From Eulemur rufifrons (Eukaryota > Chordata > Mammalia > Primates > Lemuridae): DNA of 64,000 bases. Numbering within the stretch: position 1 is the stretch's first letter; every line of letters starts with the position of its first letter. The notes below the pieces were generated by a model, which ran no database searches, had not been told where the DNA came from, and saw only the letters and a program-made list of their open reading frames with translations. The position numbers and the translations under genes were made by a program. This document shows positions 35,035 to 48,168 of this stretch, piece by piece. The stretch is from positions 14,522,501-14,586,500 of the forward strand of contig NC_091000.1 of NCBI RefSeq assembly GCF_041146395.1, written 5' to 3'.

Positions 35035-35790
35035 CCTAATTGCCTGTTGTGTGCCTGGCATCATGCCAGATCCTTTGCATACACTATTTAAATTCGGACA
35101 CCCATCCTGCTTAGTATTAATATCTTATGGTGGGCAGGTGACAGTGGCTCCTAGTGATCCCCTCCCTGCTGGCATTTGTGCCTTTGTGTAGTCTCCGTTC
35201 ACAGTGAACAGTGCTGACTTGTGTAACTTGCAGGGTCCTGCAGAAATGATTGAGTGTTCCTTCCAAGGCTAGGTCATAAAAGCCATGATGGCTTTCACCT
35301 TGTTTTCCCTTAGATAACCCTCCCAGAGGGAAGCCAGTTGCCATGTCATTAGCACACTCAAGCAGTGCCATGAAGAGGAACATATGTTGAGGAATCAGGG
35401 CCTCCTGTCAACAACCTGCACTAACTTGCCAAGCATGTGAGTGAGCCACCTGGAAGCAAATCCTCCAGCCCCAGCTAAGCCTTAGGTGACTTCAGCTCTT
35501 GCCAATTTCCTCACTGCAATATCACAGAGGAACCCTAACCATAGACCCTGGGTCTAGTTGAACCAGCACTACCCAGTTAAGCCACTCTTAGGCTCTTGAC
35601 CCGTAGAAACTGTATGAAATAATACATATTTATTGTTTTAATCCAGTATCTTTTGGGGCCATTTGTTACACGGTAGTAGATAGCTAATACAAACTTTGAT
35701 TACCCTCATTTTACAGATGAAGAAATAAAGGCTATGAGAGCTCAAGTACAAAAAGCTAATCGTTTCCCTTCATCGAGCACCTACCAGTGA
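35035..35790 (+). mobile_element. MIR SINE split by an MLT1 LTR
   Basis: Left piece 35035-35125 ('gtgtgcctggcatcatgccagatcctttgcatacactatttaaatt') and right piece 35692-35790 ('gattaccctcattttacagatgaagaaataaaggc') are consecutive parts of one MIR, separated by the LTR that follows in this list. Confidence 0.85.
35126..35691 (+). mobile_element. MLT1-type LTR inserted in a MIR
   Basis: Starts 'tatggtgggcaggtgacagtgg', continues 'cctccctgctggcatttgtgcc', 'gggaagccagttgccatgtcatt', 'gtgagccacctggaagcaaatcctccagccccagc', 'gacccgtagaaactgtatgaaataata' and ends 'agtagatagctaataca'. Full-length by landmarks. It inserted into an existing MIR, giving a relative age. Confidence 0.88.
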
Positions 35791-35872
35791 AGACTTAGGC
35801 CATAGAGGATGGCAGAGGCAGGACACAAGAACCAAGGAGGAGAGTAGCCAGTAGTGGATAAAGAGGCAAAGT

Positions 35873-36075
35873 TCACTTATTCATTTCTCCGACAAATAAT
35901 TCTTGAGCATCTACTATGCACCAGTTACTGTTCTAGGCCATGATGATGCATCAGTGACCACCACAGATAAAATTACCTGCCTTCCTAGAGCTTACATTCT
36001 AGTTGAGGGGTGATGGATAATAAACAACCACACAAAAAGGGTAAATTATGAAATATAATGGAAGTCAAGGGAGAA
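35873..36075 (-). mobile_element. L2 LINE 3' end, antisense
   Basis: 'cacttattcatttctccgacaaataattcttgagcatctactatgcaccagttactgttctaggcc', 'cctagagcttacattctagttgagggg' and 'ataataaacaacc' are the complement of the L2 3' end. This is the clearest L2 here. Confidence 0.9.
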
Positions 36076-36149
36076 GCACATGTCAGGAAGAGCAAGGTCA
36101 TGCTAAAGGCAATCTGCTACTGCTTCCTTCCTGCACAATGCATGCTTAC

Positions 36150-36310
36150 AGCAAAGCCCTTTATCTGAGGCTGCCTAAATGCCTTGCTCTGTCCTGAAAT
36201 ATGTAACCTATTAGACAGGGATCATTTTTCCCTTTTGTACATTCATGGATCTCATGTGCCTAGAGCTAAGCCTGGTGTATAGTTTATGTTTAGTAAATAT
36301 TTATTGCAGT
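36150..36310 (+). mobile_element. L2 LINE 3' end, sense
   Basis: 'attagacagggatcattttt', 'gtgcctagagctaagcctggtgtatagtttatgtttagtaaatatttattg' matches the sense L2 terminus. It lies tail-away from the antisense L2 just upstream, so they are separate insertions. Confidence 0.75.
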
Positions 36311-37099
36311 GACTTAAATTCTCAGAAGAACAAAAATTTTACACTTAGCTGCCTAAGAAGTTTGATATTCTTCAGCTGTTTTAAGTGAGCATGTTATTTA
36401 AGACAGTGAATTCTGCCAGTGCAACTCCTTTTTTGTTACCAATAGAACAAAACTCACTGGGTAATAAATATGATTTTTCTTTTCAATAGTCATGCTAGAA
36501 ACTCACTTGTGTATGCAAGATCTTACATTCTAAAACCAATGGACTAAAAATGTAGTAAGACCTCTAGAATCCTCCAAGAGTTAAAATATGAAGTATGGAT
36601 GTGAGATTTTCAAACAAATGTCCTTGAGCCAGAAAAGAAATCAGTCTCATCTCCCACACACACATAAATACAGGTATCCATAGTGTGGTTAGTTCTACCA
36701 AGGGTCTGTGGTAGCTACGAGAACACACACACCACCATCCTGGGGAGACCAGAGGCTTAACAATTCATGATTGGCTAACCCATTTAGGGGCACAGGAGAG
36801 TCTCCCTTAAAGCCTATGTTCTCAAAAAATAAACTCTAAATTGATGAGAGGGAGAAATCAAGAAATCGTTATTTGTTAATCAAGAGCATTTATTATATTA
36901 CAAAATGTGAATACTGTGAACAAATGTGAATCTGAAAAAGCCAATCCTTCAAGATGGATCCTGAGTGGCTAACTGGGCCTACATTTAAAATAGAGCAAAA
37001 TGGTCATTTGCTGACTAGAGGTCACATATTTACTCTGAATTCCCCCAAACCCACACACCTCTGTTAAACTTTGGGATTTTCAGAGTTCACCTGAACCAA
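36311..37099. other. Unique sequence
   Basis: No repeat is recognised. 36840-37060 may belong to the LTR-like block that follows, but the match is too vague to extend it. Confidence 0.45.
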
Positions 37100-37345
37100 T
37101 CAATCAGAACTCAGCTTCTTAGTTTCAATAGAAACTAAGTTTCAATCATTCATTTGCATAAATGGACCTGATTGGGAACATGGGTGGGAGCTTTTGTGAT
37201 ACAAAATGAATCCTCTCTTTGTTCTCTGGAACACAAGACTTTGTTTTACCCCACGGCTGCATCTCGCTGGTTTGCAAACTGTTTACTAGAATAAATAAAG
37301 TCTCTTTCCTCCAAATTCCTTTTCAGAGAACTTTTATTCATAATA
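37100..37345 (+). mobile_element. Possible ERV1-like LTR 3' part
   Basis: Reads like a gammaretroviral-type LTR: 'cataaatggacctgattggga', 'cccacggctgcatctcgctggtttgcaaactg', then AATAAATAAAGTCTCTTTCC (polyadenylation signal) and 'cagagaacttttattca'. No family name, ends or coding region can be assigned. A perfect hairpin CTTAGTTTC / GAAACTAAG with a 4-base loop sits at 37118-37139. Confidence 0.42.
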
Positions 37346-37577
37346 CTAAAGAGAATTTTAGGATGGTCAATCTGCCTTCCCCCAAAGGGGTGCCCAGAGA
37401 GGTGAAATCATGGTTCCCAGGCACACCAGCAGGAGCAAGTGCTCATGCCTGGGCTGGAGACGCACTCTTTTAAGGCTCCTTCCCAAACATATTGTGTTTC
37501 TTTGAATAATCCAGATACTGTCACCTACTATGACTCATGGGAGTTTGGCTGATTATTTGCAATGGGACTCTAATTTA

Positions 37578-38200
<623 letters not shown>

Positions 38201-39387
38201 ATAAACTATCACTATTGCTGTTGTAATCATGATTCCCATCATTATTAGAATGCCCTGAAGTCTGACTGTTAAGATAAGGTGCTCATCATGACTTTTTGAT
38301 GGACCAAAAAGACAAAAAGGAGTTTAGCTAGTCGTTGGCACCTGGGGTTTATGATGGTATAAGGAGCCAGAGATGGTGTGGCAGGTGCTGTCTGAGGGCT
38401 TTGGCCTCTTTCTTGAGCCACTCCAAATAATCTACATAACTACAATGTGCTTGTTAGACAATGCAGCATCAAAGCAGGTCTCTAAACACTTTTTTGTTCA
38501 CTCTGTCATTTCCAAGCCCCTCAAAAGTAGAAATTCTGACTGATGGTCCTCAGCAGAAAGGACAGGAAAAGTGACGGGGTGTTTAGTTCGTGATATTTCA
38601 TAGTTCCAACCAGGCATTAACAATAGGGAATTGTATCCATGGGGAGGAGGACCCCCATTGCTGGAGCTTAGTTTCAGGAGTGCTTAATCTCGTGCCCAGA
38701 AAGAAGAGGGGACCAGCCCAGAAGAGCCCATCAGATCCTGCTATGCACAGGCTATTGGAAGCACGAGTTTCTTAGGGTGAGAGCCAACAATGGGGCATGA
38801 ACGGGGATGCATGGTGCATGCACATGTGGCAGGGAGGAAGGGTCCTCAGACCTTGAAATGCAGGTCTGGCCATAACCTTATCAGAATTAGGCATCGTTGG
38901 GATTAGAAGGGGTTCAGCCTGGGAAACAACATGGGAGTGGATTTAGCAGCAGCAACTGAAAAGGAAATCTCTAGAGATCAGGATGAAAAAGCTTTCTCCT
39001 CCTCAGACAGAACTGATTCAGAAACCTGATTAGGGGTGTGTGTGTGTCTGTAAGTGGGTTTGTGTGTACGCAAATGTGATAGCATGTCTCTGCTTTTTGA
39101 AAAAGAGGTGGCTGGTCAACCCCTCACAGGAAGTAAGGCAACAGCTGGGGCAGGGAGGCAGCCCAGGTGTGCACAGAACACGTGACTTGTTTCCTTAGGG
39201 CTCAGTATCCCTGTACATCTGTTGTAAAAAGGGATGTTCATTTGCATACCATAGGTCATATGGGTGCTCAAATATGTATCATTTACAGATCTTTAAACGT
39301 CTCATCTGTGAGTGAAAATGTTTGGCTACTGAAGCTTTCCACTTTACAGTTGCATGGAAGTAGGGTGTATTTACGTATTTTTGTGGT
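38201..39387. other. Unique non-coding sequence
   Basis: No interspersed repeat is recognised. A short interrupted (GT)n lies at 39036-39046 and a second GT-rich stretch at 39058-39066. No gene is supported. Confidence 0.5.
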
Positions 39388-39875
39388 TGGTGGAACAATA
39401 GTCTCCTAAAAGTGTCCACGTCCTAATCCCTGCAACCTGTGAATATGTTAAATTGCAAGGCAAATGGGAATTAAGGCAGCAGATGAAGTTAAATTTGCTA
39501 ATCTGCTTATTTTAAAATAGGGAGATTATCCCAGATTATCTAGATGGGCCCAAAGTGGTTGAAAGTTCCTTGAATGAGGGAGAGGAAGGCAGAAGAATCA
39601 GCATCAGAATGACATGATGTGAGAAAGGTATGACTGTCATCGCTGGCTTTGAAGATGGATGGAGGCCATGAGCCAAGGAGTAGGGGCAGCCCCTAGGAGC
39701 TGGAGGGGGCAAGAAACTGCACTGGCCCAGGAAGGACTGAAACCCTGCCGACACCTTCATGTTAGCCTAGTGTGACCCGTCTCAGAGCTCTGAACTCTAG
39801 AACTGTAAGATAATATATTGTTGAAACCACCAATTTTGTGGTAGTTTTTTACAGCAGCAATAAAAAACCAATGCA
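39388..39875 (+). mobile_element. MLT1A-like solitary LTR
   Basis: Follows MLT1A closely from end to end: 'gtccacgtcctaatccctgcaacctgtgaatatgtta', 'gggagattatcccagattatctagatgggccc', 'ggaggccatgagccaaggag', 'gaaaccctgccgacaccttcatgttagcctagtg' and 'ctctagaactgtaagataata'. No internal region is present. Confidence 0.93.
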
Positions 39876-41369
39876 ATGCTATTTGTGTTTTTAAATTTTA
39901 TGAAAACACAAAAAAACTTCAAAAACTGAAAAATTCAGGAGCGGTTGAGCTCATAGTCTGAGAAGTTCCATCTGGAAGTCGGATCACAGGAGCGGCCCTT
40001 TTCACTCCGCTCAATGTCGTAATAAGTAATACTTATGTTATCTCGTGTGTACTCTTTGACGCCTTGCAAAGCTACATACCACCCCATAGATTTCCTAAAC
40101 GGCAACATTTAGAGCAATCGTTTCCATTTAAGTGCTACTTTATACAACCATTTGCTTCTTTTTTCTTTCTTTAATGCATTTTAATTAAAGGTAAGAAGAG
40201 AAGAAAAAAGAGTTGGAGGAACTACGGCAGCTGTGATATGTGGATATAAGATAGCACAGTCTGCAGACTTATGCTCAGTTTGAAGATAGAAAAACAGTGA
40301 TTATAGATATATTGCTAAATGAGATTTTTTACGTAAATCTTGGCTTTGAACATGAGACTTGATGTAAGTCAAAAATAAAACACTGATTCTTTGTGAATGC
40401 ACCCTGGTTTCTCTTGATGTTTAATTAATTCTAACGTTGGAAGTCTAAGTCACAAGTGCTCATTCAACAGACTGATCTGATTTAAAAATATAAATCACAG
40501 CACAAATAATTATTGGGTAAATGCCTGCCGTTATTAATAGCAGTCCCAATTTTGAACATAATATTTTAGTGCACAGAATTACTTGCCCTGGCCAAACAGA
40601 GAGTAAAACTGCAAAATCAAACAGTCAGTGTGAAAATTTAAAACTATGCAAAGGAAAGTCAATTTTCCATAAGGAGATGATCACATCTGTGGCTTTTCTG
40701 GGAAAAAAATTAATATTGGCTTCCTTTGGGGACTCTCTTCTATATTTAGAGTAGCTGGAGAGTGCTCAAAGAAAGCAAACCCATTTCAACATTAGTATAA
40801 GCAAATCTAACTTAAAAACATTCAATTGTAAAAAGTCTCTGAGTTGCCTATTGCTTTAGGGATATTTTGGTGTCTTCTGTTATCACAGGTGATCATAAAA
40901 CCTCGTAGACACATTGCTGGTAAAGTGTGGTAGTCAATAGCAAAGCTAGAATCAACAGTATCTTGTTTCCTACATCATTAAGCTAAAGAAAAAGACTATT
41001 TGTGGGAACTGCAGTAACTGCTGTTGTGTGTTACGGTCATGAATTATTAATAGTAATAATTTTCTTGCCATATAACTACTGCCTAGCCTTGTATTTTAAA
41101 ATATAATAAGTCCCACTGCTCCCTATCCACTCCATATGCAATTCTACTATTTTTTTGATGTTCTTTTACTCTTTCTACTATAAATTCTACTTAAGCCTTT
41201 CAATATCATTATGGAAAATAATATCTCCCTGAATAGAGTTGAGGGAGCTTTTTTTTTTTAATTTATACAATAAATATGTACACATACGAAGGTGAAACAA
41301 ACATACCCACTTCAGCTGAATTATTTAGCAGTCAAAATGGAAAATAATACATGAACTTAGTATTAAGAA
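39876..41369. other. Unique non-coding sequence
   Basis: No repeat is recognised. 39940-40020 has a few CpGs ('ggagcggttgag', 'cactccgctcaatgtcg'). 40520-40754 is open for 77 codons with no known motif. T run at 41251-41260. Confidence 0.5.
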
Positions 41370-41560
41370 TGAAACTATGTAGAGTGGGAGAAACTTGGAT
41401 TTTAATCTTGTTCCATTCCTAACTAGTTCCGGGCAAGTTACTTGTGTTCAAACCTTACTGTGTTTGAGTGTTTTCTTTGTCCAAAGGTTAAAATCCCCAC
41501 CTACCTGGTGGGTTTGTTGTGAGCGCTACAGAAGTTAACCAAAGTTACAACATATAGTAT
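41370..41560 (-). mobile_element. MIR SINE fragment, antisense
   Basis: 'actagttccgggcaagttacttg', 'aaggttaaaatccccacctacctggtgggtttgttgtgagcg' is the complement of the MIR core in the expected order. Confidence 0.8.
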
Positions 41561-43334
41561 ACAGCTACAGTATACGGCTGACCCCAAAGGATCTTACCTC
41601 TGATGATCTTCTCTCCTGTGGGAACTCTGATTTGGTCCAGGTACTTCAATCTCAAGGTAAGCGGTCCCAGCACCTGTTCTACAGGTATGTTCTAGAGGTA
41701 GGCATGACCTTCACTGGGCAATGGAGTAGAAGATGAAGTCTTCTAGGGGCTTCTGCAAAGTTTTGCCTCCCTACAAAGAGAAAAAGGGGCAAGAAGATTC
41801 CATGTCATTTCCTGCTTCATGCCTTTGTATGCTACCGCATGGGACCCTGATGCTTGCGAATGCTCCATCTATCTGGTGGTTGAGAAGGCAACGTCAGGAG
41901 AAATACCAGCAACTGCCTCCTTCCTGAATCACTGTTTTGTGGTGGGAAAACTCTTGTTTCAAGAAAGTTGACTACTGGTATGACGTTCAGGTATTTTTAG
42001 CCAAACTCTGATCTTAGAAGGGATTCAGGGATTGTTAATTTACTGTTTTTAATGTTGTTTTAATATAATTATTATAAAGTGTTTCACAAACGCTGTTGAT
42101 AAGATGGTCTGATAAATTCCCAGATAGGAGAGAGAATTCCAATTAGGAAAATCATGGAAGACTTCATGGAGAAGAGATCGGTCCCACCGGACACTGATGG
42201 GTTCAGTCTGAGCTCGGAGGGGCTGAGCAGAGCAGGTGGCACAATTCCCCTTTGCGGGAGCAGAACCTTCCCTGCAGGTGCGAGCCTCAGTGTCACGAGG
42301 AGAACAAATGAGACGTGGAAATCTGGAGCTGCTCACTTAAAACTGCAGCCCACCGTCTTCACAAAGCTCTTCCTAGTCTACTATCACTGGGTTATTATCT
42401 AGGGGCTTTGAGCAAATGCAATATAGGTTTAGTTTGGCTGCATTTTGAAGACTATCTTGATACTGACTCTAATAGCTTTAGAACTATTAAGACTATAGTC
42501 TTACGTCTGTTTGAACTATTTTATGAGTATATGTTTTTAGAAATGAACAATAATTTAGCTTAAAAATTGGTGAAACATACATCTTGAGCAGACTTTATTT
42601 TTCATACAGTAAAATATTGTGATTTGTTTCAATGCACATAGCCACTTTTTAAAAATCAACTATTCTTAGGGCTTGCACTACCTGATTTCAACAGCACCAG
42701 GAAGCAAAATAGGGTGTAGATATAACAGAGGGAAATGGGTGAAAAGCACAGAGACAAAGCCGAGTGCACACATCCTTGTCTCTCATTACTGCGCAAGACA
42801 GGCTGGGCAGGGCTGCAGTCTGTGCACCATGGCTCAGGCTTCAGCGGAGACAGTTCTCAGACTGACAACTCAGAGCACTCCAGGGCGAGAATCAGCCCCT
42901 CCCACACCACGTTACAGGCCGGCAGACTGTTGTCTAGGACACAGCTTCTCTAAGGAGCAAGGAATGTATTAAAGAACCATTAGACCCAGGAACAGAGCTA
43001 GGACACATGAGAGCACATTAGTTGTTGATTCCCTTATATTTCCTGGTTGGGTCCAAACAAAACAAGAAATAGAAAAGATAGGACTTGCTCAATGTCACGT
43101 GATATTGCATCCTTGTGTCATCTATTATGGAACATTTCAACTCTTTTTCAGCCTTTGCCAAAATGTTTATCTTTTTTAGGTTTTTTTAATCAAAACTTTT
43201 AAAATTGTCTCCACTACTTTTTTGTGGAAGTCTATTTCTGAAAAGCACGTCTTTGATTACCTTGAATAATTAGAAATAAAAATAATGTTGAAAAGAAAGT
43301 ACAGAGTACCTAAGGACAGACAAGGACTGTGGTG
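41561..43334. other. Unique non-coding sequence
   Basis: 42150-42320 and 42690-42960 are GC-richer and open on both strands (82-99 codons), but no domain or clear splice signal is seen. The rest is AT-rich. Confidence 0.45.
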
Positions 43335-43520
43335 GTTATTAACATTATTATGTTAGAAAATGTGGTGATTTTGTTAGGTAGTGTTATGAGGTAACAATAT
43401 TGGGTCCTATTATTTTGCAAATGGGTAATTTGCCTGAAGTTACATGTTAGTAAGAGATGAAGTTCAGTTGTCACTTAGTTCTGCCCCTTTCCAAGACCTT
43501 ATCCTGTTCTCTATATCATG
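43335..43520 (+). mobile_element. MIR SINE fragment
   Basis: 'tgttatgaggtaacaatattgggtcctattattttgcaaatgggtaatttgcctgaagttacatgttagtaagagatgaa' tracks the MIR core and 3' half. Confidence 0.75.
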
Positions 43521-45094
43521 CAATTTTCTATAGCTCAGTGTTTACCACATTGGGTGGAGAAGAGGGAGAATGAAAACAGAAAAAGAAAAAAAAGACTATA
43601 ATTTGAATTAAATCAAATAACTAATTTTGACTTTTAATCAAATGGGGCAAAAGGGGTCAAAACAAATGAGCCATTTGATTGTCATCAAAATTATTGATCA
43701 TATTTTTTGTTTTTCTTAATGCTGTGCACTTTAAACACTTAGGGAAAGAGAAGTATAGTGATACACTGGCATGAAAAAGAAAATATTCCCTTTTTAATTT
43801 ACTTATCTTTAAACAAAACAAAAAAAACCCTACTTTTGCCATAATGATCAGTTGCATGTCTACTATGAACCAGGTACCCTGTTACACGTGAGGGTAAAGA
43901 CATGCAGCCTCCCTTTACTGGACTATATTGATATTATGTCCCTACGTTGTAAAGTATAATTTTTCACAGCTTTTTGAAACAGGTGAAATAAGTATTAATT
44001 TAAGAATAGAAAATATATATTTGGAATCAATGCTCACTTTGCAACACTGACAATTATGGCATAGAGATAATTAATGACTATAGAAGAATAATCAATGTTT
44101 AGTTTAAAAGGTTTTCAAATAAAGACTATTTTATGCTTTAAAATTACTGTTGTCTAAATTTTTTAAATTAAATAAATATGATATTCAAAACAATATGATT
44201 TTCTTTTTAGTTTTTAGATTGTATAATTTTTTGAATGGCTCCATTAACCAAAAATCTTAATTGATTTCAAATACTTGCCATAATTTTAAGAGCATTCAGT
44301 AAAATGGAGATCATCTGTTTTTAATAGCACAGCATTGGAGATGCAGTGTACTCCTAAATTGTATTCACCCATGATTTACCGCATAAATTTGATTAACTTG
44401 AATGCGTGGTAAGCTCTTTCTTGTTAATATAAATGGAACAAATTAGTGTTCTAAATAGAAGGAGAAACAGAGTAGAGGAAGGAACGCAGATATCCCAGAT
44501 TATCTGGGCTGTTTTTAAATGCTTTGTTTCTTCTCTTTAATTAAGTTAAATCTCCTGTCTATAATTAAGTTAAAATGGTTGTGCCTGAATAATTAAATTT
44601 CCCCCAATATATATGTTTCTTCAGTAACATCTAAATGTTACAATGTAATATATACAGTCAAAGTGTCGTACAAAAGTCTTTTCAAGGAAGTAGAATTTTA
44701 TGCTTTGAATCCCCCCTTCACCCCGTCAGATTTAGTTGTGACAAAATGAAAATGGTATTTCAGCTTACTTTCATTTCCTTATGCTGTGCTTTTCCTACGT
44801 TTGGCGGATGAGATGATATCATCTTTGTTTTCTGTGTTTTGTACTCTCTGAACTTTTTAAAACATCAAAATATACGTATCATTTATAAACAGAAAAAAAT
44901 AAAGCTGTCTCATTCTGAAAACAATCATTTTATTATTAAAAACTCATCACAATGAGGGAGGATCCTTACCCTGTTTACTGTGGCAGACACATGATTCTTG
45001 AAGGACGATGTGTTTGGAAAAACTCCATCCATGAACCTCCAGGGTTAAGCAGGGTATTGCCCTGGGCGGGTTGGGATGAGCTCGTAGCCCCTGG
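43521..45094. other. AT-rich unique sequence
   Basis: 43855-43945 has a weak antisense L2-like string ('gtctactatgaaccaggtaccctgtta'). 44770-44905 resembles the 3' end of an old L1 ('ctgtgttttgtactctctgaactttttaaaacatc...aaaaaaataaag') but too weakly to call firmly. The 13-base TAATTAAGTTAAA occurs twice at 44538-44550 and 44562-44574. Confidence 0.45.
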
Positions 45095-45668
<574 letters not shown>

Positions 45669-45904
45669 GCTACATAGTCTGAAATGCTCCAGAAAGATTA
45701 AATTCAAAATGAGGAATTACATAGAAATATTAAAAATAACCTGAGACATCAGTAGCATTTTCTCCAGGGCCTTTTCTCCGTGGGATTACGCTGCTCCAGA
45801 CAAGAGGGCAACTGAGCACTTGGCCTGTGGAGAGGGTGGAAAATGCCAGCAGACTCGTGGGCACTGGACACAGCAGACAATTCAGAGAAAAAGAATCACA
45901 GAAG

Positions 45905-46305
45905 GCCAATTAACGATGAAAAGTTTTCAACCTCACTGATAATCAAGGAATTGCAAATTAAGATAAGGATAAGACTTGGTTCACCTATCAAATTACTTAA
46001 GATTATAAAATGAAGGCTAAAACCTAAGGTGTCAAGGGTCAGAAGCAAATTAGTATACACAGTTGATGGGAGTGGAAATTAGTCAAATCTTTTGAAAGCA
46101 ATTTAGCAATATATGGAGAAAACATACATGTCAAGACCTTTGAGTCAGTAACTTTCTTTATAGAGAATTATGCTAAGGAAATAAAAAGAAAGACATTTGT
46201 AGCAGTAATATTTATAGCACTTAAAATTTGAAATAATCTAATTCTCTAACAATACGTGATTAGTTCTATAAATGAGAGTATAACCACATGGTGGGTACTG
46301 GACAA
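45905..46305 (+). mobile_element. Old L1 (L1M-type) ORF2 3' fragment
   Basis: 'gaaaagttttcaacctcactgataatcaaggaattgcaaattaagataa', 'cacctatcaaattacttaag', 'gttgatgggagtggaaattagtc', 'agcaatttagcaatatatgg' and 'taatatttatagcac' match the L1M ORF2 C-terminal region. Heavily mutated. Confidence 0.82.
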
Positions 46306-46852
46306 ACATTACAGTGATATTGACAAGTAGTGTTATCGATAAGCATTGGTATTGATAAGTTTTGACCTGACTCGAGGTTAGACTACTTAACCAGCACTGC
46401 CTAAGTTTCCTCTAGGTGCAGGCAAGTCCGTGGGTGTGGCCACTGGCTGTACCTGTCACCATCCACGAGGCCCTGGTATTATGACTGATAAATTTGGGAT
46501 GTACTACTGGAAATGATCTGCTCTATCCTGTCTCTTTTAGGAATTTAGCTGCTTGCAGGGAGCTTCTGTTCTCTGCTTCTCTGCAGTGATAGAATCTTTC
46601 TCCAGAAGAATGTTCTTTCCACTCATGTGGTGCTGCCCGAGACAAGGGCTAAGGCTGCCTACTTCTGAGGCTCAGGCAGGAAGCTTATGTGGCTATTTCA
46701 CTAAGCCACACACTCCAGCTGAGCCTTTGTCAGTAACAGTGGTATATTGATTTCCTATCTCTCTGTCTTGTTTTACATCTATTTTTCAAAAACTTGGTGG
46801 GAAAGAAAAGCATTAAATTTTAAAGGACTCCACAGGCACTTCAATATTTAAT
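46306..46852. other. Unique sequence with a periodic GATA-like motif
   Basis: TATTGACAAG, TATCGATAAG and TATTGATAAG lie at 46318, 46334 and 46350, exactly 16 bases apart. No repeat is recognised in the rest. Confidence 0.5.
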
Positions 46853-47400
46853 AAAAACTACATAACAACTTACCCCAACAAGTAGAAGTGATTTTACATC
46901 AACGCACATTTATTATCTCTCAGTTTCTGTTGGTCAGGAATCTGGGCATGGCTTAGCTGAGCGCAACGTCCTCAAGGTCCCTTACAAGGTTGCAATCAGG
47001 TTTGGGCTGGGGCTGTGGTCTCATCCGAAGGCTTGATGGGGGGGAATTTATTTCCAAGCTCACCCAGGTTGTTGTGGGCAGAATTAAGTTTCTTGCTGGC
47101 TGTTGGCCCAAGACCTTTCTCAGCTCCTTGCCATGTGGGCCTTTTCACAGGACGGCTCACAACATGGCAGCCAGCTTCCCTCAGAGTGAGTAGTCAAGAG
47201 TGCAGGAGACGGTACACAGGACAGAAGCCACCACTGGTTTTTGACCAGTCTCACAAGTGACATTCCTATTACTTTTGCCATATTCTGTTTCCTGCCAGAG
47301 AGTCACTAGGTCCAGCCCACACTCAAAGGGCAGTGATTACACAAGGATGTGACTATTGGGAGGTAAGGATCACGGGGGGCCATTTCAGAGGCTGCACACC
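46853..47400 (-). mobile_element. MLT1-type LTR, antisense
   Basis: Complement of MLT1: 'cacatttattatctctcagtttctgttggtcaggaatctgggcatggcttagctgagc', 'acaaggttgcaatcaggtttgggctggggctgtggtctcatccgaaggctt', 'tccttgccatgtgggcctttt', 'acaacatggcagccagcttcc', 'cccacactcaaagggcagtgattacacaaggatgtga' and 'ggggggccatttcagaggctg'. Near full length. The 67- and 81-codon frames here are spurious. Confidence 0.9.
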
Positions 47401-47404
47401 CCAA

Positions 47405-47590
47405 AACTAACATGCACCACAAGACAGCACACAGATGATCTCGCTTGATCTTCATAACAACCCAGGGAGTCAGCTAACAAGATTATCCTCTTTTCAAAAT
47501 GAGAAAGCTGGGGCTCAAAGATGTTAAGTATCTGGCTCAAAAGCTCACAAGATAGCAAAGTGGCTGATCAGGGATCGGAGCTACGACAGT
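47405..47590 (+). mobile_element. MIR SINE fragment
   Basis: 'tcttcataacaacccagggagtcagctaacaagattatcctcttttcaaaatgagaaagctggggctcaaagatgttaagtatctgg' and 'gatcagggatcggagctacgacagtctg' follow the MIR core closely. Confidence 0.88.
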
Positions 47591-47639
47591 CTGCTCACAG
47601 ATGATGTCCTCTCAGCTACTTGGAAAGCGTTAAGGGGAA

Positions 47640-47830
47640 ACTTGAACTGCAGATATGTGAACACTTACATGTCATTAGTTTTGTCAAAAAATATATTGAA
47701 AGGGAGGAAGAACACATGTTAAAATGTTAGGAAAAATATATTAAAACCTTTGAGTGAAGGGATTATGGGTGTGTATTTTTTCCTATTTTTTATATGTTCA
47801 TATATATTTTTTAAAATGCTGATAATGGCC
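47640..47830 (+). mobile_element. Possible old L1 3' end
   Basis: 'tgaagggattatgggtgtgtattttttcctattttttatatgttca' resembles the 3' UTR end of L1ME-type elements. The upstream part is not clear. Confidence 0.4.
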
Positions 47831-48117
47831 TTTATTTAATATGGGAACAAGCTATGAACAAAACAGAAAAAGCCTGTTCCCATCGGGCTTGCACTGGCAC
47901 ACCACAGCTGCGGGAACAGTCTCCCGTGAATGCAGGCAATAAAAGGCACTTCGTCTGTAGAGAATTAAAAAAATAATAAAACCTTCCAAAAGCCAGTCAT
48001 CTTTTTAATGTTACTCAATTCTAAATAATGTCAATGATAAAATTCTCTTTCCCCTTGGAAAAGTACTCCCCTGGTACTGTTCCAATCACCCCCTACCCTT
48101 GGTTAATCTGGGGATAT

Positions 48118-48122
<5 letters not shown>

Positions 48123-48155
<33 letters not shown>

Positions 48156-48168
48156 TGCATACACACAA
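48123..48168. repeat. (AC)n microsatellite with imperfect extension
   Basis: Thirteen perfect AC units (48123-48148) followed by 'gcacacatgcatacacaca'. No telomeric or CRISPR character. Confidence 0.96.

Noticed and set aside
39690..39715. 'ctggagggggcaag' considered as a CTCF site
   Set aside because: Only the G-rich half matches the CTCF core, and the sequence is simply the MLT1A LTR consensus region.
44770..44905. Possible old L1 3' end
   Set aside because: Only a few short strings match, below what I would list as its own element.
48123..48168. Regular short repeats considered as CRISPR-like
   Set aside because: It is a plain AC microsatellite in a mammalian genome, with no repeat-spacer structure.
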